DNA from: an uncultured Bacteroidia bacterium
GTDB lineage: Bacteria; Bacteroidota; Bacteroidia; Bacteroidales; Prolixibacteraceae
Assembly: GCA_903927965.1 (NCBI GenBank)
Contig: CAIYPA010000258.1
Coordinates: 1-64,000, forward strand
Length of the DNA stretch: 64,000 nt
Direction: 5' to 3'
Positions 18,133 to 28,200 of the stretch are shown piece by piece. A model generated the notes under the pieces. The model had not been told where the DNA came from and searched no databases. It saw nothing but the letters and a program-made list of their open reading frames with translations. The translations under genes were made by a program, and so were the position numbers. Numbering within the stretch: the stretch's first letter is position 1; each line of letters begins with the position of its first letter.

Positions 18133-20067
18133 ATGAATTTCAATCTAATTACCCTTAGTTTAATTGTTTTAGCAATGGCATCTGTTTGTAGGGCACAGGA
18201 TTATCAGGTAAAATCGCCTGATCAGAAAATAGCTGTTTCTTTAAAAAATGGGGACGAACTCAGCTATTCAGTCCTTTTTAATGGCAAATCTGTTTTGCTG
18301 GAATCTGAACTTGGGTTTGAGCTGAAGGTCGAAGCCCCAATGAACAAAGGTTTTGCAGTAATCGGCAAGAAGGAGCAGACCATCAATGAAACCTGGAAAC
18401 CGGTCGTGAAATCAAAACATGCCGAAGTGCTCAATTACTGTAACGAATTGACATTGTTATTAAAGGAGAAAACCGGTCCGATGCGCCAGATGGAACTCAC
18501 AATCCGCGTTTACAACGATGGGATCGCTTTTCGCTCCAAACTTTTTCGCAGTGAAAAGAATGGTCACCGGCAAATTACAAAGGAACTCACAACATTTAAC
18601 ATTCCCGGAACCCCCAAAGCATGGGTTGTGGAATATGGCAAATATTCAAGCTCCCAGGAGTCGGAATTCTTCGAACGTCCATTAAGCTATGTTACAGATA
18701 AGACGATTGCCGGTTTGCCTTTCCTGATGGATTATGGCAACAATTGCTGGGTAGCAATTACAGAAGCTGTAATCGACAATTATCCTGCATTTTACATTGG
18801 AACTAACGGTAAGGAAAATGATCTCACAACCAAATTGGCGCCCCTTCCGGGAGAAGATGCCTCTGGTGTGAAAGCCCGTTTTGACGATGAAGTTTATACG
18901 CCCTGGAGGGTGGTGATGATCGGTGAAACTCCTGGAGTATTGATCGAATCAGAAATCATCCAGAACCTGAATGCCCCTTGCGCCATTGCCGATCCGTCCT
19001 GGATCAAACCGGGGATCAGCGCCTGGGACCATTGGTGGAGCGGTGAAGTAAAAATGGAAATGCCTGTAATTAAGCAATATATCGATTTGGCATCACAAAT
19101 GGGATGGCCTTATATGTTGGTTGACTGGCAGTGGTATGGGAAATTCAATACCCCCGAAGCTGATATCACGAAATGGGCGCCACAAATCGATATGCCGGAG
19201 ATCATCAGTTATGCAAAATCGAAAAATGTCAAAATACTTGTTTGGTTGTACAACAGCGATGTAAACAGAAATTCAGCCTATAAAAAAGCATTCCCGATTT
19301 ATCAGAAATGGGGGATTGCAGGTGTGAAAATCGACTTTATGGACCGTGACGATCAGGACATGGTCAACTGGTACCACGACATTATAAAATGTGCCGCCGA
19401 AAACCATTTGATGGTCGATTTTCATGGGGCATACAAACCGGATGGGATCATACGCACTTATCCCAATATGATTACACGTGAAGGGGTCATGGGGAACGAA
19501 TATTACAAATTTTCAGAGAAGATGAGCCCCGAACACAATGTCAAGCTGGCGTTTACAAGGATGCTTGCCGGCCAGATGGACTATACTCCCGGTGCTTTCC
19601 TTAATGTGACCAAGGAGCAATTCAAAAAACAGGTTCCTGCAATCGTCTGGAATACAAGGGCTGCCGAACTATCCAAGTTCGTGATTTATGAAAGTCCGCT
19701 CACAGTGGTTTGCGATCATCCTGATCATATCTTAAATCAACCGGGCTCCGATTTTCTGAAAATCGTTCCGACAACATGGGACGATATCCGGTTTCTTGCC
19801 GGTTATCCGGGTGAATTTGTGTCCATTGCAAAAAAAACCGGCAGTGATTGGTTTGTAGGTGTAATGAACAACAGCAAAGAGAAAGAAGTCACTATAAAAC
19901 TCGATTTTATCAAAGCAGGTGAACACGTTATCGACATCTGGGCTGATGCAAAAGATGCCAACAAGGAACCAAAAAACCTGAAAATCTCATCACAAAAAGT
20001 AAAAGCAGGTGATTTGCTGAAAATCAAATTGGCAAACAACGGAGGTTGGGTCGCGAGGATCAAGTAA
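18133..20067 (+). CDS. GH97-family alpha-glycosidase (retaining type, alpha-galactosidase-like)
   Basis: A 644-aa protein with a signal peptide (cleavage after CRAQ). It has the three-part GH97 layout: an N-terminal beta-super-sandwich (about 20-280), a catalytic barrel (SAWDHWWSGE, MLVDWQWYG, GVKIDFMDRDDQ, TREGVMGNEYYK) and a C-terminal beta domain. GH97 splits into inverting (SusB-like) and retaining enzymes. The Asp in VKIDFMD at the nucleophile position supports the retaining, alpha-galactosidase-type branch, with E in TREGVMGNE as a possible acid/base region. It probably acts in the periplasm. No SusC/SusD pair is nearby. Confidence 0.88.
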   Translation: MNFNLITLSLIVLAMASVCRAQDYQVKSPDQKIAVSLKNGDELSYSVLFNGKSVLLESELGFELKVEAPMNKGFAVIGKKEQTINETWKPVVKSKHAEVLNYCNELTLLLKEKTGPMRQMELTIRVYNDGIAFRSKLFRSEKNGHRQITKELTTFNIPGTPKAWVVEYGKYSSSQESEFFERPLSYVTDKTIAGLPFLMDYGNNCWVAITEAVIDNYPAFYIGTNGKENDLTTKLAPLPGEDASGVKARFDDEVYTPWRVVMIGETPGVLIESEIIQNLNAPCAIADPSWIKPGISAWDHWWSGEVKMEMPVIKQYIDLASQMGWPYMLVDWQWYGKFNTPEADITKWAPQIDMPEIISYAKSKNVKILVWLYNSDVNRNSAYKKAFPIYQKWGIAGVKIDFMDRDDQDMVNWYHDIIKCAAENHLMVDFHGAYKPDGIIRTYPNMITREGVMGNEYYKFSEKMSPEHNVKLAFTRMLAGQMDYTPGAFLNVTKEQFKKQVPAIVWNTRAAELSKFVIYESPLTVVCDHPDHILNQPGSDFLKIVPTTWDDIRFLAGYPGEFVSIAKKTGSDWFVGVMNNSKEKEVTIKLDFIKAGEHVIDIWADAKDANKEPKNLKISSQKVKAGDLLKIKLANNGGWVARIK

Positions 20068-20143
20068 AGAAACCAATTTTCAATTATTTAAATTACCGAT
20101 TACAAACAGTTATATTTGCATCAAATTATATACATAGCAATAT

Positions 20144-20845
20144 ATGAACGTACAAATCGAAAAACTCAACCAGAAATACAAGGATGCAACTGCTGAAGAA
20201 CTGCTGGAAGGCTTTCTGGGCCAATTTAAAGGGACAATTGCATTGTCAAGTAGCTTAAGCATTGAAGATCAAGCACTAACCCATATTGTTTGCAGCATCG
20301 ACAAAACAACAAAAATTTTCACCCTCGATACCGGAAGGCTTTTTCCTGAAACTTATGACCTGATCCATAGGACGAACCATAAATTCGGGATTAAGATGAA
20401 CGTCTATTTCCCTGACGCTGCCCAGGTGGAGGAGATGGTTAACACAAAAGGGATCAACCTGTTTTTCGAAAGCATCGAAAATCGTAAATTCTGCTGTAAC
20501 CTTCGGAAAATAAAACCTTTAAAACGGGCATTTCAAGGCTTGGAGGTTTGGATCTGTGGATTGCGCCGTGAGCAATCTATTACGCGACAAGATATGCAAC
20601 GGATCGAATGGGACGAAGCGAACGGAATGATCAAGCTCAACCCGCTGATCGATTGGACGGAAGAGCAGGTCAAGGATTTTATCAAAATAAATGGGATCCC
20701 TTATAACCCCTTGCAGGATAAAGGATTCCCAAGTATTGGATGTCAACCATGCACACGGGCTATTTTCCCTGGCGAAGACATTAGGGCCGGACGTTGGTGG
20801 TGGGAAAGTCCCGATACCAAAGAGTGTGGCCTTCACAAACGGTAA
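20144..20845 (+). CDS. cysH: Phosphoadenylyl/adenylyl-sulfate reductase (CysH family)
   Basis: A 233-aa cytoplasmic enzyme of the PAPS/APS reductase family. The P-loop-like SSSLSIEDQ lies near residue 34. Two cysteine pairs are present (FCCNLRKIKP and GCQPCTRA), as in [4Fe-4S]-containing APS reductases, and the catalytic Cys lies in the C-terminal ECGLH. It reduces activated sulfate to sulfite using thioredoxin. Only this step of sulfate assimilation is seen here. A -7-like TATATTTG lies at 20111-20118, but no clear -33. Confidence 0.9.
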   Translation: MNVQIEKLNQKYKDATAEELLEGFLGQFKGTIALSSSLSIEDQALTHIVCSIDKTTKIFTLDTGRLFPETYDLIHRTNHKFGIKMNVYFPDAAQVEEMVNTKGINLFFESIENRKFCCNLRKIKPLKRAFQGLEVWICGLRREQSITRQDMQRIEWDEANGMIKLNPLIDWTEEQVKDFIKINGIPYNPLQDKGFPSIGCQPCTRAIFPGEDIRAGRWWWESPDTKECGLHKR

Positions 20846-20851
20846 CAGATA

Positions 20852-21757
20852 TTATATAAGCCCAATCATGGCTGAAGTCGTGTGCAATTCTCCCGGTTGA
20901 AGGCTGATTACATCATCGAATGCGTTTACAGCTTCGATGCAAACAAAAGTCTTGTACCCGTCATCCGGTAGGTCATTGATTTGGGCACAGGTTTCGGACC
21001 ATGGGTTCCAAACCGTTGTAATTTTGCTACCTGCCTTTGCTACCTGAATATTCCTTCCGAAGTTTGGGTCTTCAATATAGCATGTCGATTCGGTATTGTG
21101 GAAATGTCGTGTCTCGGCTTTATGGATTTCAATTTTGGCCGATTCCTGTACAAAATCGTTGGGTTCATCCAGAAGCTGGCTGTGATAATGCGCTCCCTGT
21201 AATCCTGATATTTTAACATTCTCAATATCAGAGATATTGTAATAGGAATGTAACGCACAGGTATAATCAAAAACCTCATTTGACTGGTTAATTACACGCA
21301 GGCTGATTTCAAGTTTTGCACCTACAACGACTGCAATTGTCGCACAAAAATCATTCGGAAAATAAATTTTAGTTTCTTCCGAAGAACAAAGTCTCAGATT
21401 GACAAAAGTTTCCCCTCCCAGTTTTGTGCCAGTTTCAACAACTTCCCAAACCACCAGGCGTCCAAAGCCATGTTGTGGTTTCTTTGGGTCAGACTTATGC
21501 GGACCGAACCATGGAAAACAAACAGGTATGCCTCCCCTGATCGGTTTACCAACTTCGAAATTGCTGTCAGGGCTCATCCACAGAATGTCACGTGAATTGT
21601 TAGGCCGGTAACTCGTTACGTGTGCACCATACAAGCAAATACTTGCAGTTGCAAATTTGTTCCTAAAGTCCAGAAAAACAAATCCATTTTCCGATTTCGT
21701 AAATATCAGTTCCCCCTCAATTCCGAACTGCTCACTCAATTTTTTAATGTCTGACAT
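20852..21757 (-). CDS. D-hexose-6-phosphate mutarotase (aldose-1-epimerase family, YeaD-like)
   Basis: A 301-aa beta-sandwich protein with YeaD-type motifs: the ASICLYGAHVTSY strand, RGGIPVCFPWFGP, HGFGRLVVW with the likely catalytic His, ALHSYYNIS with the second His, and VWNPW. Members convert alpha- and beta-hexose 6-phosphates. It is convergent with cysH (6-bp gap) and has an AT-rich 146-bp upstream region. Confidence 0.87.
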   Translation of the reverse strand: MSDIKKLSEQFGIEGELIFTKSENGFVFLDFRNKFATASICLYGAHVTSYRPNNSRDILWMSPDSNFEVGKPIRGGIPVCFPWFGPHKSDPKKPQHGFGRLVVWEVVETGTKLGGETFVNLRLCSSEETKIYFPNDFCATIAVVVGAKLEISLRVINQSNEVFDYTCALHSYYNISDIENVKISGLQGAHYHSQLLDEPNDFVQESAKIEIHKAETRHFHNTESTCYIEDPNFGRNIQVAKAGSKITTVWNPWSETCAQINDLPDDGYKTFVCIEAVNAFDDVISLQPGELHTTSAMIGLI

Positions 21758-21903
21758 GAATATTTTAATTATTAATTATATATCTGATTATTAAATATCT
21801 ATAATTTGTTTTTATATTTCACTATTCAAATATTTCCATTTATTTCTTTATTTCAACGTTTATCCCCATTTCTTCATTACTTAATTTTTAATTCTTTTAT
21901 TCC

Positions 21904-24198
21904 TCATTTTCCCCTCCTGTTAAACAGCATATAACCAAAACTTGCCTGGAGATAAAATTTTGGGTCACCGCTACTGTAATAATTCAACAATAAACTTGCA
22001 GGACCAAACCGGGTATGTACCACAAACCCGCCACACCCTAAAAACTGATTGGAGGTGAAAAGGTTTGTGTTGTAATAGGACCTATTGTTTTCAGTTCTTA
22101 ACAAATCCTGAAATGGCTGAAAATAATAACCTTCGAGGCGAATGTGGGTTGAAGGAGAAACCGGGATGATTGCCTTTAAACCTCCTGCAAAATAATGGTC
22201 AGCCCTGAGGTATGGTAAGTACCTTATTGAACTGTTAACTGTGGGAGAAAAATCTTTTGCTGAAATAATTGATGAAGTGTAGTTATTGTATAGAGTTTTG
22301 GTCGAAAAATATGAATCAGTGACAATTCCAAGCGTCAGCCATTTGGCTGTTTTAAAGTACCGTTCATAACTTAGCTCCAACTCTATATAATTATGCTTAT
22401 TCCTCACAAATGGTTTGCCCTGACTGGTTGAACCCGGGCGCTCCTTTTCAGTCCCAAATAGATAATTGGCTTCAAATTTCAACATTTTGCCCTCAGTTGG
22501 ATACTGCTTACTATTAAAGGTTTTTACTTCAAATAAGGATTGTAAATTGCCGGCAGTAAAAGTTGTGTGGTCAGGTTCATCATTCCTGGTATAGTTTGTT
22601 GTTTGAAAATATTCGTCAATCCGGTTAAGGAAATTTATCCCGACCTCCCATTTTGAGGAGGTTTTTGCTGGAAAGCAGATGTTCAGTTGAAGGTTGTCCT
22701 CATTCCTGATCACATAATGTGGCCGGTTGTCCTCAAAGAAAAGTTCGGTTGATCCTGAAAAATAATTCCATCTGTTTTTGATATAATAGGCTTCGAGTGC
22801 GAAAAGATGTTTTGTGGTAAAATTCAATCGTGATCCCAACAGAAAAGAACTATAAAATTTACCAATGTGAAGATTGGATTGGATAGTAATCGGGAGATTG
22901 TTGAAAAGCCTGTAATCGAGGCCAATATAACCCTGATTGACGTCTGAGAGCGAAAAATACCCACCAACACCCACTGCCAATGGGTTTTGCTGTTCGGCTT
23001 TAAGTTGCAGGCCATAATATCCGGTTAATGTGTCATAATCGGCAGTTGGCAAAAGCGATTTGATTTTATCATCGGCCAGAATTTTGAAATATTCACTTTT
23101 TAATTCGTCGAGGTTAAATGTTTTCGATTTATGACGAATGGACCTGATAATGTAATATCTCTGTGATCCATCGACACCCGATACTTGTATGTTGTTAAAG
23201 ATCATAGTGGGGCATCTGTCTTGAAATTGTTTGCGTTTGCGGTCAATCTCTTCAATATTGGTTGTCCGGCTTACCCGAGATTTAATCTCCTCCATATGTG
23301 ACATTGTAGTCTCATATCCAATTTTCACAGTCTCTTCGGCCTTGTCAAAATCGAGAAGAGGAATATGCCTGACAGGTGATGTGATCATAATTCCCAGACT
23401 ATCAGGTATTGAATATTTTGTTTTACGCATCATCAAATTTTCAATCTGAAGCAATAGGTCATCCTTAAATGGTTTTTTGTCCTTGAAATCTGCAGCACTT
23501 CCAATTAAAATATCAGGATTAAAATTTTGCCTCATTACATCGGTTGGAAAGTTATTTAAGATGCCGCCATCGAAAAGCAAAACACTGTCGATTTCAATGG
23601 GTTTAAAATAGAAGGGAATTGTCATTGAAGCCCTTATCGCTGATCCAAGGTCACCCCTGCGGAAATTTACCGTGTCGTTGCGGTAAATATCGGTGGCCAC
23701 ACAGCGAAATGGGACAAACAGTTTGTCAAAATCGCCTTTCGCTTGTGTTGACGCAGGACTGAACAAATTCATAAAAGCAAAATCCATTTGACTTGGAGGG
23801 ACTACATTGGTCGGAAGTGACAATTTCATCTTTTCGTCCTTTTTTGCAAAGTCAAGATCGATAAATGAAGGGTTTTCATCAAGTTGCTTGAAATAATAGA
23901 TGTACTTTGGCGGAATAATACCTGTTGACCAATGTTTGAAATCTTCTGATTTAAATAGTTCTTCCATTTGTTTGGGCGAATAACCTGACGCATACAGGCC
24001 TCCAATAATTGCACCCATGGAAGTACCTGTAATATAATCGATTGGAACATTGTTCTCTTCAAGTGCCTTAATTACGCCAATGTGGACAAGACCTTTCGCT
24101 CCTCCCCCACTTAACACAAGCCCGACTTTCTGAGCAATTCCTGTTAATGGAATAATGTAAACAAATATCAAAATAAACAAAAACCTAATGGTCTTCAT
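21904..24198 (-). CDS. Patatin-like phospholipase with outer-membrane barrel (PlpD-like)
   Basis: A 764-aa protein with a signal peptide (ending LTGIAQ). The patatin domain (about 25-310) has the oxyanion GGGAKG, the nucleophile elbow GTSMG and the catalytic DGG (LLFDGGILNNFP). After a POTRA-like linker (about 330-400), a C-terminal surface-antigen/BamA-type beta-barrel covers about 400-764 and ends in a hydrophobic FGYMLF strand. This is the layout of type Vd secreted lipases such as PlpD: the enzyme domain is placed outside or held in the periplasm by its own barrel. The lipid substrate is unknown. Confidence 0.86.
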   Translation of the reverse strand: MKTIRFLFILIFVYIIPLTGIAQKVGLVLSGGGAKGLVHIGVIKALEENNVPIDYITGTSMGAIIGGLYASGYSPKQMEELFKSEDFKHWSTGIIPPKYIYYFKQLDENPSFIDLDFAKKDEKMKLSLPTNVVPPSQMDFAFMNLFSPASTQAKGDFDKLFVPFRCVATDIYRNDTVNFRRGDLGSAIRASMTIPFYFKPIEIDSVLLFDGGILNNFPTDVMRQNFNPDILIGSAADFKDKKPFKDDLLLQIENLMMRKTKYSIPDSLGIMITSPVRHIPLLDFDKAEETVKIGYETTMSHMEEIKSRVSRTTNIEEIDRKRKQFQDRCPTMIFNNIQVSGVDGSQRYYIIRSIRHKSKTFNLDELKSEYFKILADDKIKSLLPTADYDTLTGYYGLQLKAEQQNPLAVGVGGYFSLSDVNQGYIGLDYRLFNNLPITIQSNLHIGKFYSSFLLGSRLNFTTKHLFALEAYYIKNRWNYFSGSTELFFEDNRPHYVIRNEDNLQLNICFPAKTSSKWEVGINFLNRIDEYFQTTNYTRNDEPDHTTFTAGNLQSLFEVKTFNSKQYPTEGKMLKFEANYLFGTEKERPGSTSQGKPFVRNKHNYIELELSYERYFKTAKWLTLGIVTDSYFSTKTLYNNYTSSIISAKDFSPTVNSSIRYLPYLRADHYFAGGLKAIIPVSPSTHIRLEGYYFQPFQDLLRTENNRSYYNTNLFTSNQFLGCGGFVVHTRFGPASLLLNYYSSGDPKFYLQASFGYMLFNRRGK

Positions 24199-24353
24199 GG
24201 TCTAATGTCTTAGGTTGCAAAACGAAATTTTAAATCCCTAAAATCTATTTCTATTACCTATTTCCTTTCTTCCCGAATAATTCTGTTGGAAACTCAAGCC
24301 CGTTGCTCCATGCCCCAAGCTCCATGCCCCTTACCCCGTTCTCCCGTTTCCCC

Positions 24354-25277
24354 TTAAACATCCTCAATCTTATGCCTCAACGATTTAAACCCTTCCCCAA
24401 GGATTTCACTGGCATCCATTATTGTAATAAATGCATGAGGATCAATACTATTAATGAATTCTTCAAGAACAGCAACTTCTCTACGGGTGACTACGGTAAA
24501 TATAATGTTTTTCTCCAAATTGGTAAACATTCCCTGTCCTTTTAGATAAGTGCCTCCCCGTTCGAGATCAACGATGATTTTTTGCCTGATCTCTACATGA
24601 TGGTCGGAAATAATGATCAATGCTTTGTTATAGTTTGCACCTTCAAGGATCAGGTCGATTGCCCGGCCAGTAATAAATATCGTGATCATACTGTAAAGCG
24701 GTATCTGCCAGTCCTTAAACGCTGCCAACGCAACCAATACGATAGCAGTATCCACCCAGATCAGCATCTGACCAATCGGGATCCTGGTATAACGTGTTAT
24801 GATCATTGCAATAATATCGCTTCCTCCCGAAGTGGCCTTTGCTTTAAAGATCAATCCCAGTCCGATTCCGGTCAATACACCTCCAAAGATGCACGAAAGC
24901 AAAACATCCTTAACCAAAGGTGCGTCTCCGACTTCACGCATCATGGTGATCGCATCCATAAAAATGGAAGATGAAACAAACCCATAGATAGTTTTTATTC
25001 CAAAGCGCGAACCCAAAAGTTTGATTCCAAAGTAAGTTAATGGAATATTTACCAATAAGTTGAACAGTCCAATGGGAAACCCTCCAGGCCAAAATGACAT
25101 CCCTTTCGACAAGTAATATACAATAATTCCCAAACCATAAACACCACCAGGAACGATCTTGTGCGGAGTGACGAAGAAGACATACCCAACTGCCATGATG
25201 AATGAACCTACGGTGATAAATCCATAGTCCACAAACCACTGTTTGCTGAACAACTTTTCCTTGATTATAAACGACAT
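24354..25277 (-). CDS. YitT-family membrane protein (DUF161 + DUF2179)
   Basis: A 307-aa protein with five or six membrane segments (residues about 15-200). The family signatures are HKIVPGGVYGLGIIVYYL and KATSGGSDIIAMIITR, and a C-terminal soluble DUF2179 domain carries RGGTYLKGQGMFTNLEKNIIFTVV. Family members are predicted transporters or membrane regulators with no agreed substrate. It lies downstream of rplS on the same strand but is separated from it by a strong terminator, so it probably has its own promoter. Confidence 0.85.
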   Translation of the reverse strand: MSFIIKEKLFSKQWFVDYGFITVGSFIMAVGYVFFVTPHKIVPGGVYGLGIIVYYLSKGMSFWPGGFPIGLFNLLVNIPLTYFGIKLLGSRFGIKTIYGFVSSSIFMDAITMMREVGDAPLVKDVLLSCIFGGVLTGIGLGLIFKAKATSGGSDIIAMIITRYTRIPIGQMLIWVDTAIVLVALAAFKDWQIPLYSMITIFITGRAIDLILEGANYNKALIIISDHHVEIRQKIIVDLERGGTYLKGQGMFTNLEKNIIFTVVTRREVAVLEEFINSIDPHAFITIMDASEILGEGFKSLRHKIEDV

Positions 25278-25310
25278 ATACTGTCCATAATTTTTTCGAA
25301 AATTAGCAAA

Positions 25311-25343
25311 AAAAAAGGATTCCTTTTGAGGAATCCTTTTTAA
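25311..25343 (-). terminator. Rho-independent terminator after rplS
   Basis: An 11-bp perfect stem (AAAAGGATTCC/GGAATCCTTTT) with a 6-nt loop lies 17 bp beyond the rplS stop and is followed on the minus strand by a T-run. Confidence 0.85.
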
Positions 25344-25356
25344 AATGTTTTTGTTC

Positions 25357-25710
25357 TTAGAATCTTTTTTCCTTGATCCTGGCTTTTTTACCGGTCAGAT
25401 CGCGAAGATAGAACAGGCGTGCACGGCGTACACGGCCCATACGGTTGACTTCTACGCCATCTATAAAAGGGGAAAAGAATGGAAAAATCCTTTCAACACC
25501 AATGTTTCCTGACATTTTACGAACCGTGAATGTCTTTGTTGTTCCTGTGCCTTTAATCTGAATCACAGTACCTTTGTAATTCTGGATTCTTTCTTTGGCA
25601 CCCTCAACGATTTTGTAACGAACTGTGATAGTGTCGCCTGCGTGAAATGAAGGCAATTCTTTCTGCTCACCTAAAAACGCATTTTCTGCAATTTTAATCA
25701 GATCCATCAT
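25357..25710 (-). CDS. rplS: 50S ribosomal protein L19
   Basis: A 117-aa protein at the family's length, with L19 hallmarks [49 protein letters not shown] and [12 protein letters not shown]. It sits at the 30S/50S interface. The first two codons are both Met; either could start. It is transcribed alone here, with a TACTTTTG -7-like element on the minus strand at 25796-25803 and a terminator downstream. Confidence 0.97.
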   Translation of the reverse strand: MMDLIKIAENAFLGEQKELPSFHAGDTITVRYKIVEGAKERIQNYKGTVIQIKGTGTTKTFTVRKMSGNIGVERIFPFFSPFIDGVEVNRMGRVRRARLFYLRDLTGKKARIKEKRF

Positions 25711-25884
25711 GATTGATTTTATCTATAATATTAACGAACGCAATATGCACAGTGTCTAATTGTTGACTGTCAGAGATTGCGTACGGAACTGGCCGCAAAA
25801 GTAGATAAAATATTTGGTAAAAAAATCTATTCTTAAAAAAAAACGATCATTGGTGTGCAGAAGAGAGTTGAGAGCAGTTTTTCA

Positions 25885-25914
25885 TTGATTTTCCCATCCA
25901 ATCACTTATCTTTG
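25885..25914 (+). promoter_or_regulatory. Bacteroidota-type promoter for the AAA-ATPase-like gene
   Basis: TTG (25885-25887) is followed after exactly 19 nt by TATCTTTG (25907-25914), an ideal match to the phylum consensus. The predicted start near 25921 leaves a 30-nt leader before the ATG at 25951. Confidence 0.7.
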
Positions 25915-25950
25915 CATCTTGATGTTTAAGCAACTAAAAAACGGTTTAGT

Positions 25951-27513
25951 ATGTACCAGTCAATTAACACAAGCAATTACACTTTTGAAGATACGATTCG
26001 GGGCAATTATCTATACGTTGACAAAACTGTTTTTTTTCATCAATTGGTTAACGAAGAAAAGGGGTTCTATTTCCTTTCCCGCCCCCGCCGTTTTGGAAAA
26101 TCTTTATCCGTGTCTATTCTTAAAAATATCTTTAAAGGCAACAAAGAATTTTTCGTAGGGCTTAAAATCTATGATATGCCATACGATTGGAAGCCATATC
26201 CCGTTATTAACCTGAATATTTCAAAAGCAGACTGTTCGTCTGCCCAGCAACTCAACAAAGGATTGTGCATTATTTTACAGGATAAGGCCCGTGAATTGGG
26301 AATTGAGCTTTCTGGTGAAACAAAATCTGGCTATCTTTTTGGAGAGTTGATCAATAAAGCCAAAGACCTGGGCAAAGTAGTCATCCTTATTGACGAATAC
26401 GACAAACCTCTGGTCGAAAATATCTATGCCCCTCATATTGAAGAGATTCGACAGGTACTCGAAAACTTCTATATCAACATCAAAGCTTCGGACGAAAACC
26501 TGCGGTTTGTTTTTATGACGGGTGTCACCAAATTCTCCAAAGTGTCGGTTTTCTCGAAACTGAACAACTTGCGCGATATTTCTATGAGCGAAGCTTTTGC
26601 GACGATGTATGGCTATACCCAAGATGAAGTCGAACATTATTTTGGCGATAGAATAGATTTGTTGGCAGATAAAAACAAAGTTGACAGAACTAATTACCGT
26701 GAAAGAATCCAAAAGTGGTACAATGGATTCCGATTTCACGAAGATGCGCCTACAGTTTATAACCCTGTGTCGTTGGGAATGTTTCTTAACGAAGGGGGTA
26801 GGTTCAATAATTTTTGGTTTTCGACAGGTAGCCCTTCCTTTATCTTCAAAGTTTTAAAACGGCAGAACATCGATTTTTTTGATACGTTGTTCAATCCGGT
26901 TGACAGTGTAATCCTCGACTCATTCGATGTGGCCAATATGGAGGCAGCACCACTTTTGCTCCAGACAGGCTACTTAACCATCGATAGGGTTGAAATACTG
27001 ATGAACGAGCCTGTTTATTTTCTGCGTTTTCCCAATATGGAAATTGAAACAGCTTTTGAGAAACATTTGGTAAGTTCGATGGCAGAACGGAGCCTTGAAG
27101 TTGTAACCTCCGAAATCAAACAGTTGCAGATGGCATTGGTTACCAACAATACAAAGGATATTGAACGCATCCTGAAAAGCCACATTGCAGCAATACCGTA
27201 TGCCAATCGCAGCGACATGGAAGAAAATTACCAAAACATTATCTATTCCGTTTTCAGGTTGTTAGGGGCTGAAATCCACAACGAAGTGCATATGAACAAT
27301 GGCCGCATCGATGCTGTCATTGTGAACCGCGACCATATCTATATTTTTGAATTCAAAATGGACCAACCTGCAAAAATCGCCATTGACCAGATCAAAGAAA
27401 AAGGTTATGCCATACCCTATCTCAACAGTGGCAAACCCATTACCCTTATCGGCATCAATTTTTCACGTGAAGTAAGGAACATTGTGGAGTGGATGGAGGA
27501 GGATTTGGCTTGA
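25951..27513 (+). CDS. AAA-ATPase-like / PDDEXK_9 protein (DUF1703 family)
   Basis: A 520-aa protein. The N-terminal AAA-ATPase_like domain (PF09820-type, about 5-230) has YVDKT, a Walker A variant SRPRRFGKS and Walker B VILIDEYDKPL. The C-terminal PD-(D/E)XK domain (about 420-510) has RIDAVIVN and the IFEFKMDQ catalytic strand. The family occurs in many copies in Bacteroidota and is often suspected to be mobile or defence-related, but its function is not established. Here it stands alone with its own promoter. Confidence 0.88.
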   Translation: MYQSINTSNYTFEDTIRGNYLYVDKTVFFHQLVNEEKGFYFLSRPRRFGKSLSVSILKNIFKGNKEFFVGLKIYDMPYDWKPYPVINLNISKADCSSAQQLNKGLCIILQDKARELGIELSGETKSGYLFGELINKAKDLGKVVILIDEYDKPLVENIYAPHIEEIRQVLENFYINIKASDENLRFVFMTGVTKFSKVSVFSKLNNLRDISMSEAFATMYGYTQDEVEHYFGDRIDLLADKNKVDRTNYRERIQKWYNGFRFHEDAPTVYNPVSLGMFLNEGGRFNNFWFSTGSPSFIFKVLKRQNIDFFDTLFNPVDSVILDSFDVANMEAAPLLLQTGYLTIDRVEILMNEPVYFLRFPNMEIETAFEKHLVSSMAERSLEVVTSEIKQLQMALVTNNTKDIERILKSHIAAIPYANRSDMEENYQNIIYSVFRLLGAEIHNEVHMNNGRIDAVIVNRDHIYIFEFKMDQPAKIAIDQIKEKGYAIPYLNSGKPITLIGINFSREVRNIVEWMEEDLA

Positions 27514-27969
27514 CTTCACGAAGCACCTGATAATGTTTTATTTCCCAATCTGTTTTTTTGCTGTAAACCTCGATCCAAAGTGAGACAACCGAATTCAATC
27601 GGTTAAGAACAATTGAAATTCTGGGTTGCGCCACAGACTTTTAATGGAATTGCTATACCCGTCCGAGAGGAGTTTTGCACTTTTCCAAACCTTTGATCGC
27701 GGACGGTTTTGTTGCCGCATCTTTTCCCTGGGTTGTGCGGTCCCTTTTCCCAGGGTGGCACGGTCCCAGAATCTTTTGCGCATTTATCGGATTGTGGATC
27801 GGGACCGCTTACCCTGGGTTAGGATATGCTGCCCCTTCAGGGTGTGGACCTCAGAAGGAATTTGAAAGGCTTCCAAAAGTTTGAATTTTAATTGATTGTG
27901 CTATCAACTTTGCCTTGCACCAACATAATCCCGGCACAATCAACAGGCTGAATGCCTAACATACCCTAG

Positions 27970-28026
27970 CCCAATGGCAACGCCTTGGGAAACGATGAAA
28001 CAACAACCCAATGGCATCGCCTTGGG
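27970..28026. repeat. Two copies of a 20-bp near-palindromic repeat in a gene-free stretch
   Basis: CCCAATGGCAACGCCTTGGG (27970) and a copy with one change (28007) lie 37 bp apart; each has CCCAA/TTGGG ends. They are part of the 683-bp gene-free stretch 27514-28196, which also holds several CCCTGGG and CCCTTCAGGG-type words (27720-27850). It resembles non-coding dispersed repeats seen in Bacteroidota genomes. The 60-80 aa ORFs there look like chance reads through the repeat. Confidence 0.5.
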
Positions 28027-28140
28027 AAAACAATCAAAATTGTGGATTATGCCCCAAAATTTTAAAAATTGGGGGAGGGATGTTCTCAAAAACAGGATAA
28101 ACTGTTCAAACGGGATTTCAAGTTGGGTCTTGCAGACAAC

Positions 28141-28200
28141 ATGAAGTCCTATTTATTAGCAGTGTGTTTACTCTCGTTGATTTTAGTATTTTGTTACTAA
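28141..28200 (+). pseudogene. 19-codon fragment resembling a lipoprotein signal peptide
   Basis: This short frame encodes MKSYLLAVCLLSLILVFCY and stops. A charged start, a hydrophobic core and a terminal Cys (LVFC) look like a lipoprotein signal sequence cut off right after the lipobox. It overlaps the end of the opposite-strand hypothetical gene by four bases. It may be the remnant of a lost lipoprotein gene, or chance. Confidence 0.3.

Noticed and set aside
27595-27884. Overlapping 62-79 aa ORFs in the gene-free stretch
   Set aside because: They run through repeat-like sequence on both strands with no promoter or domain; probably chance frames of a dispersed repeat.
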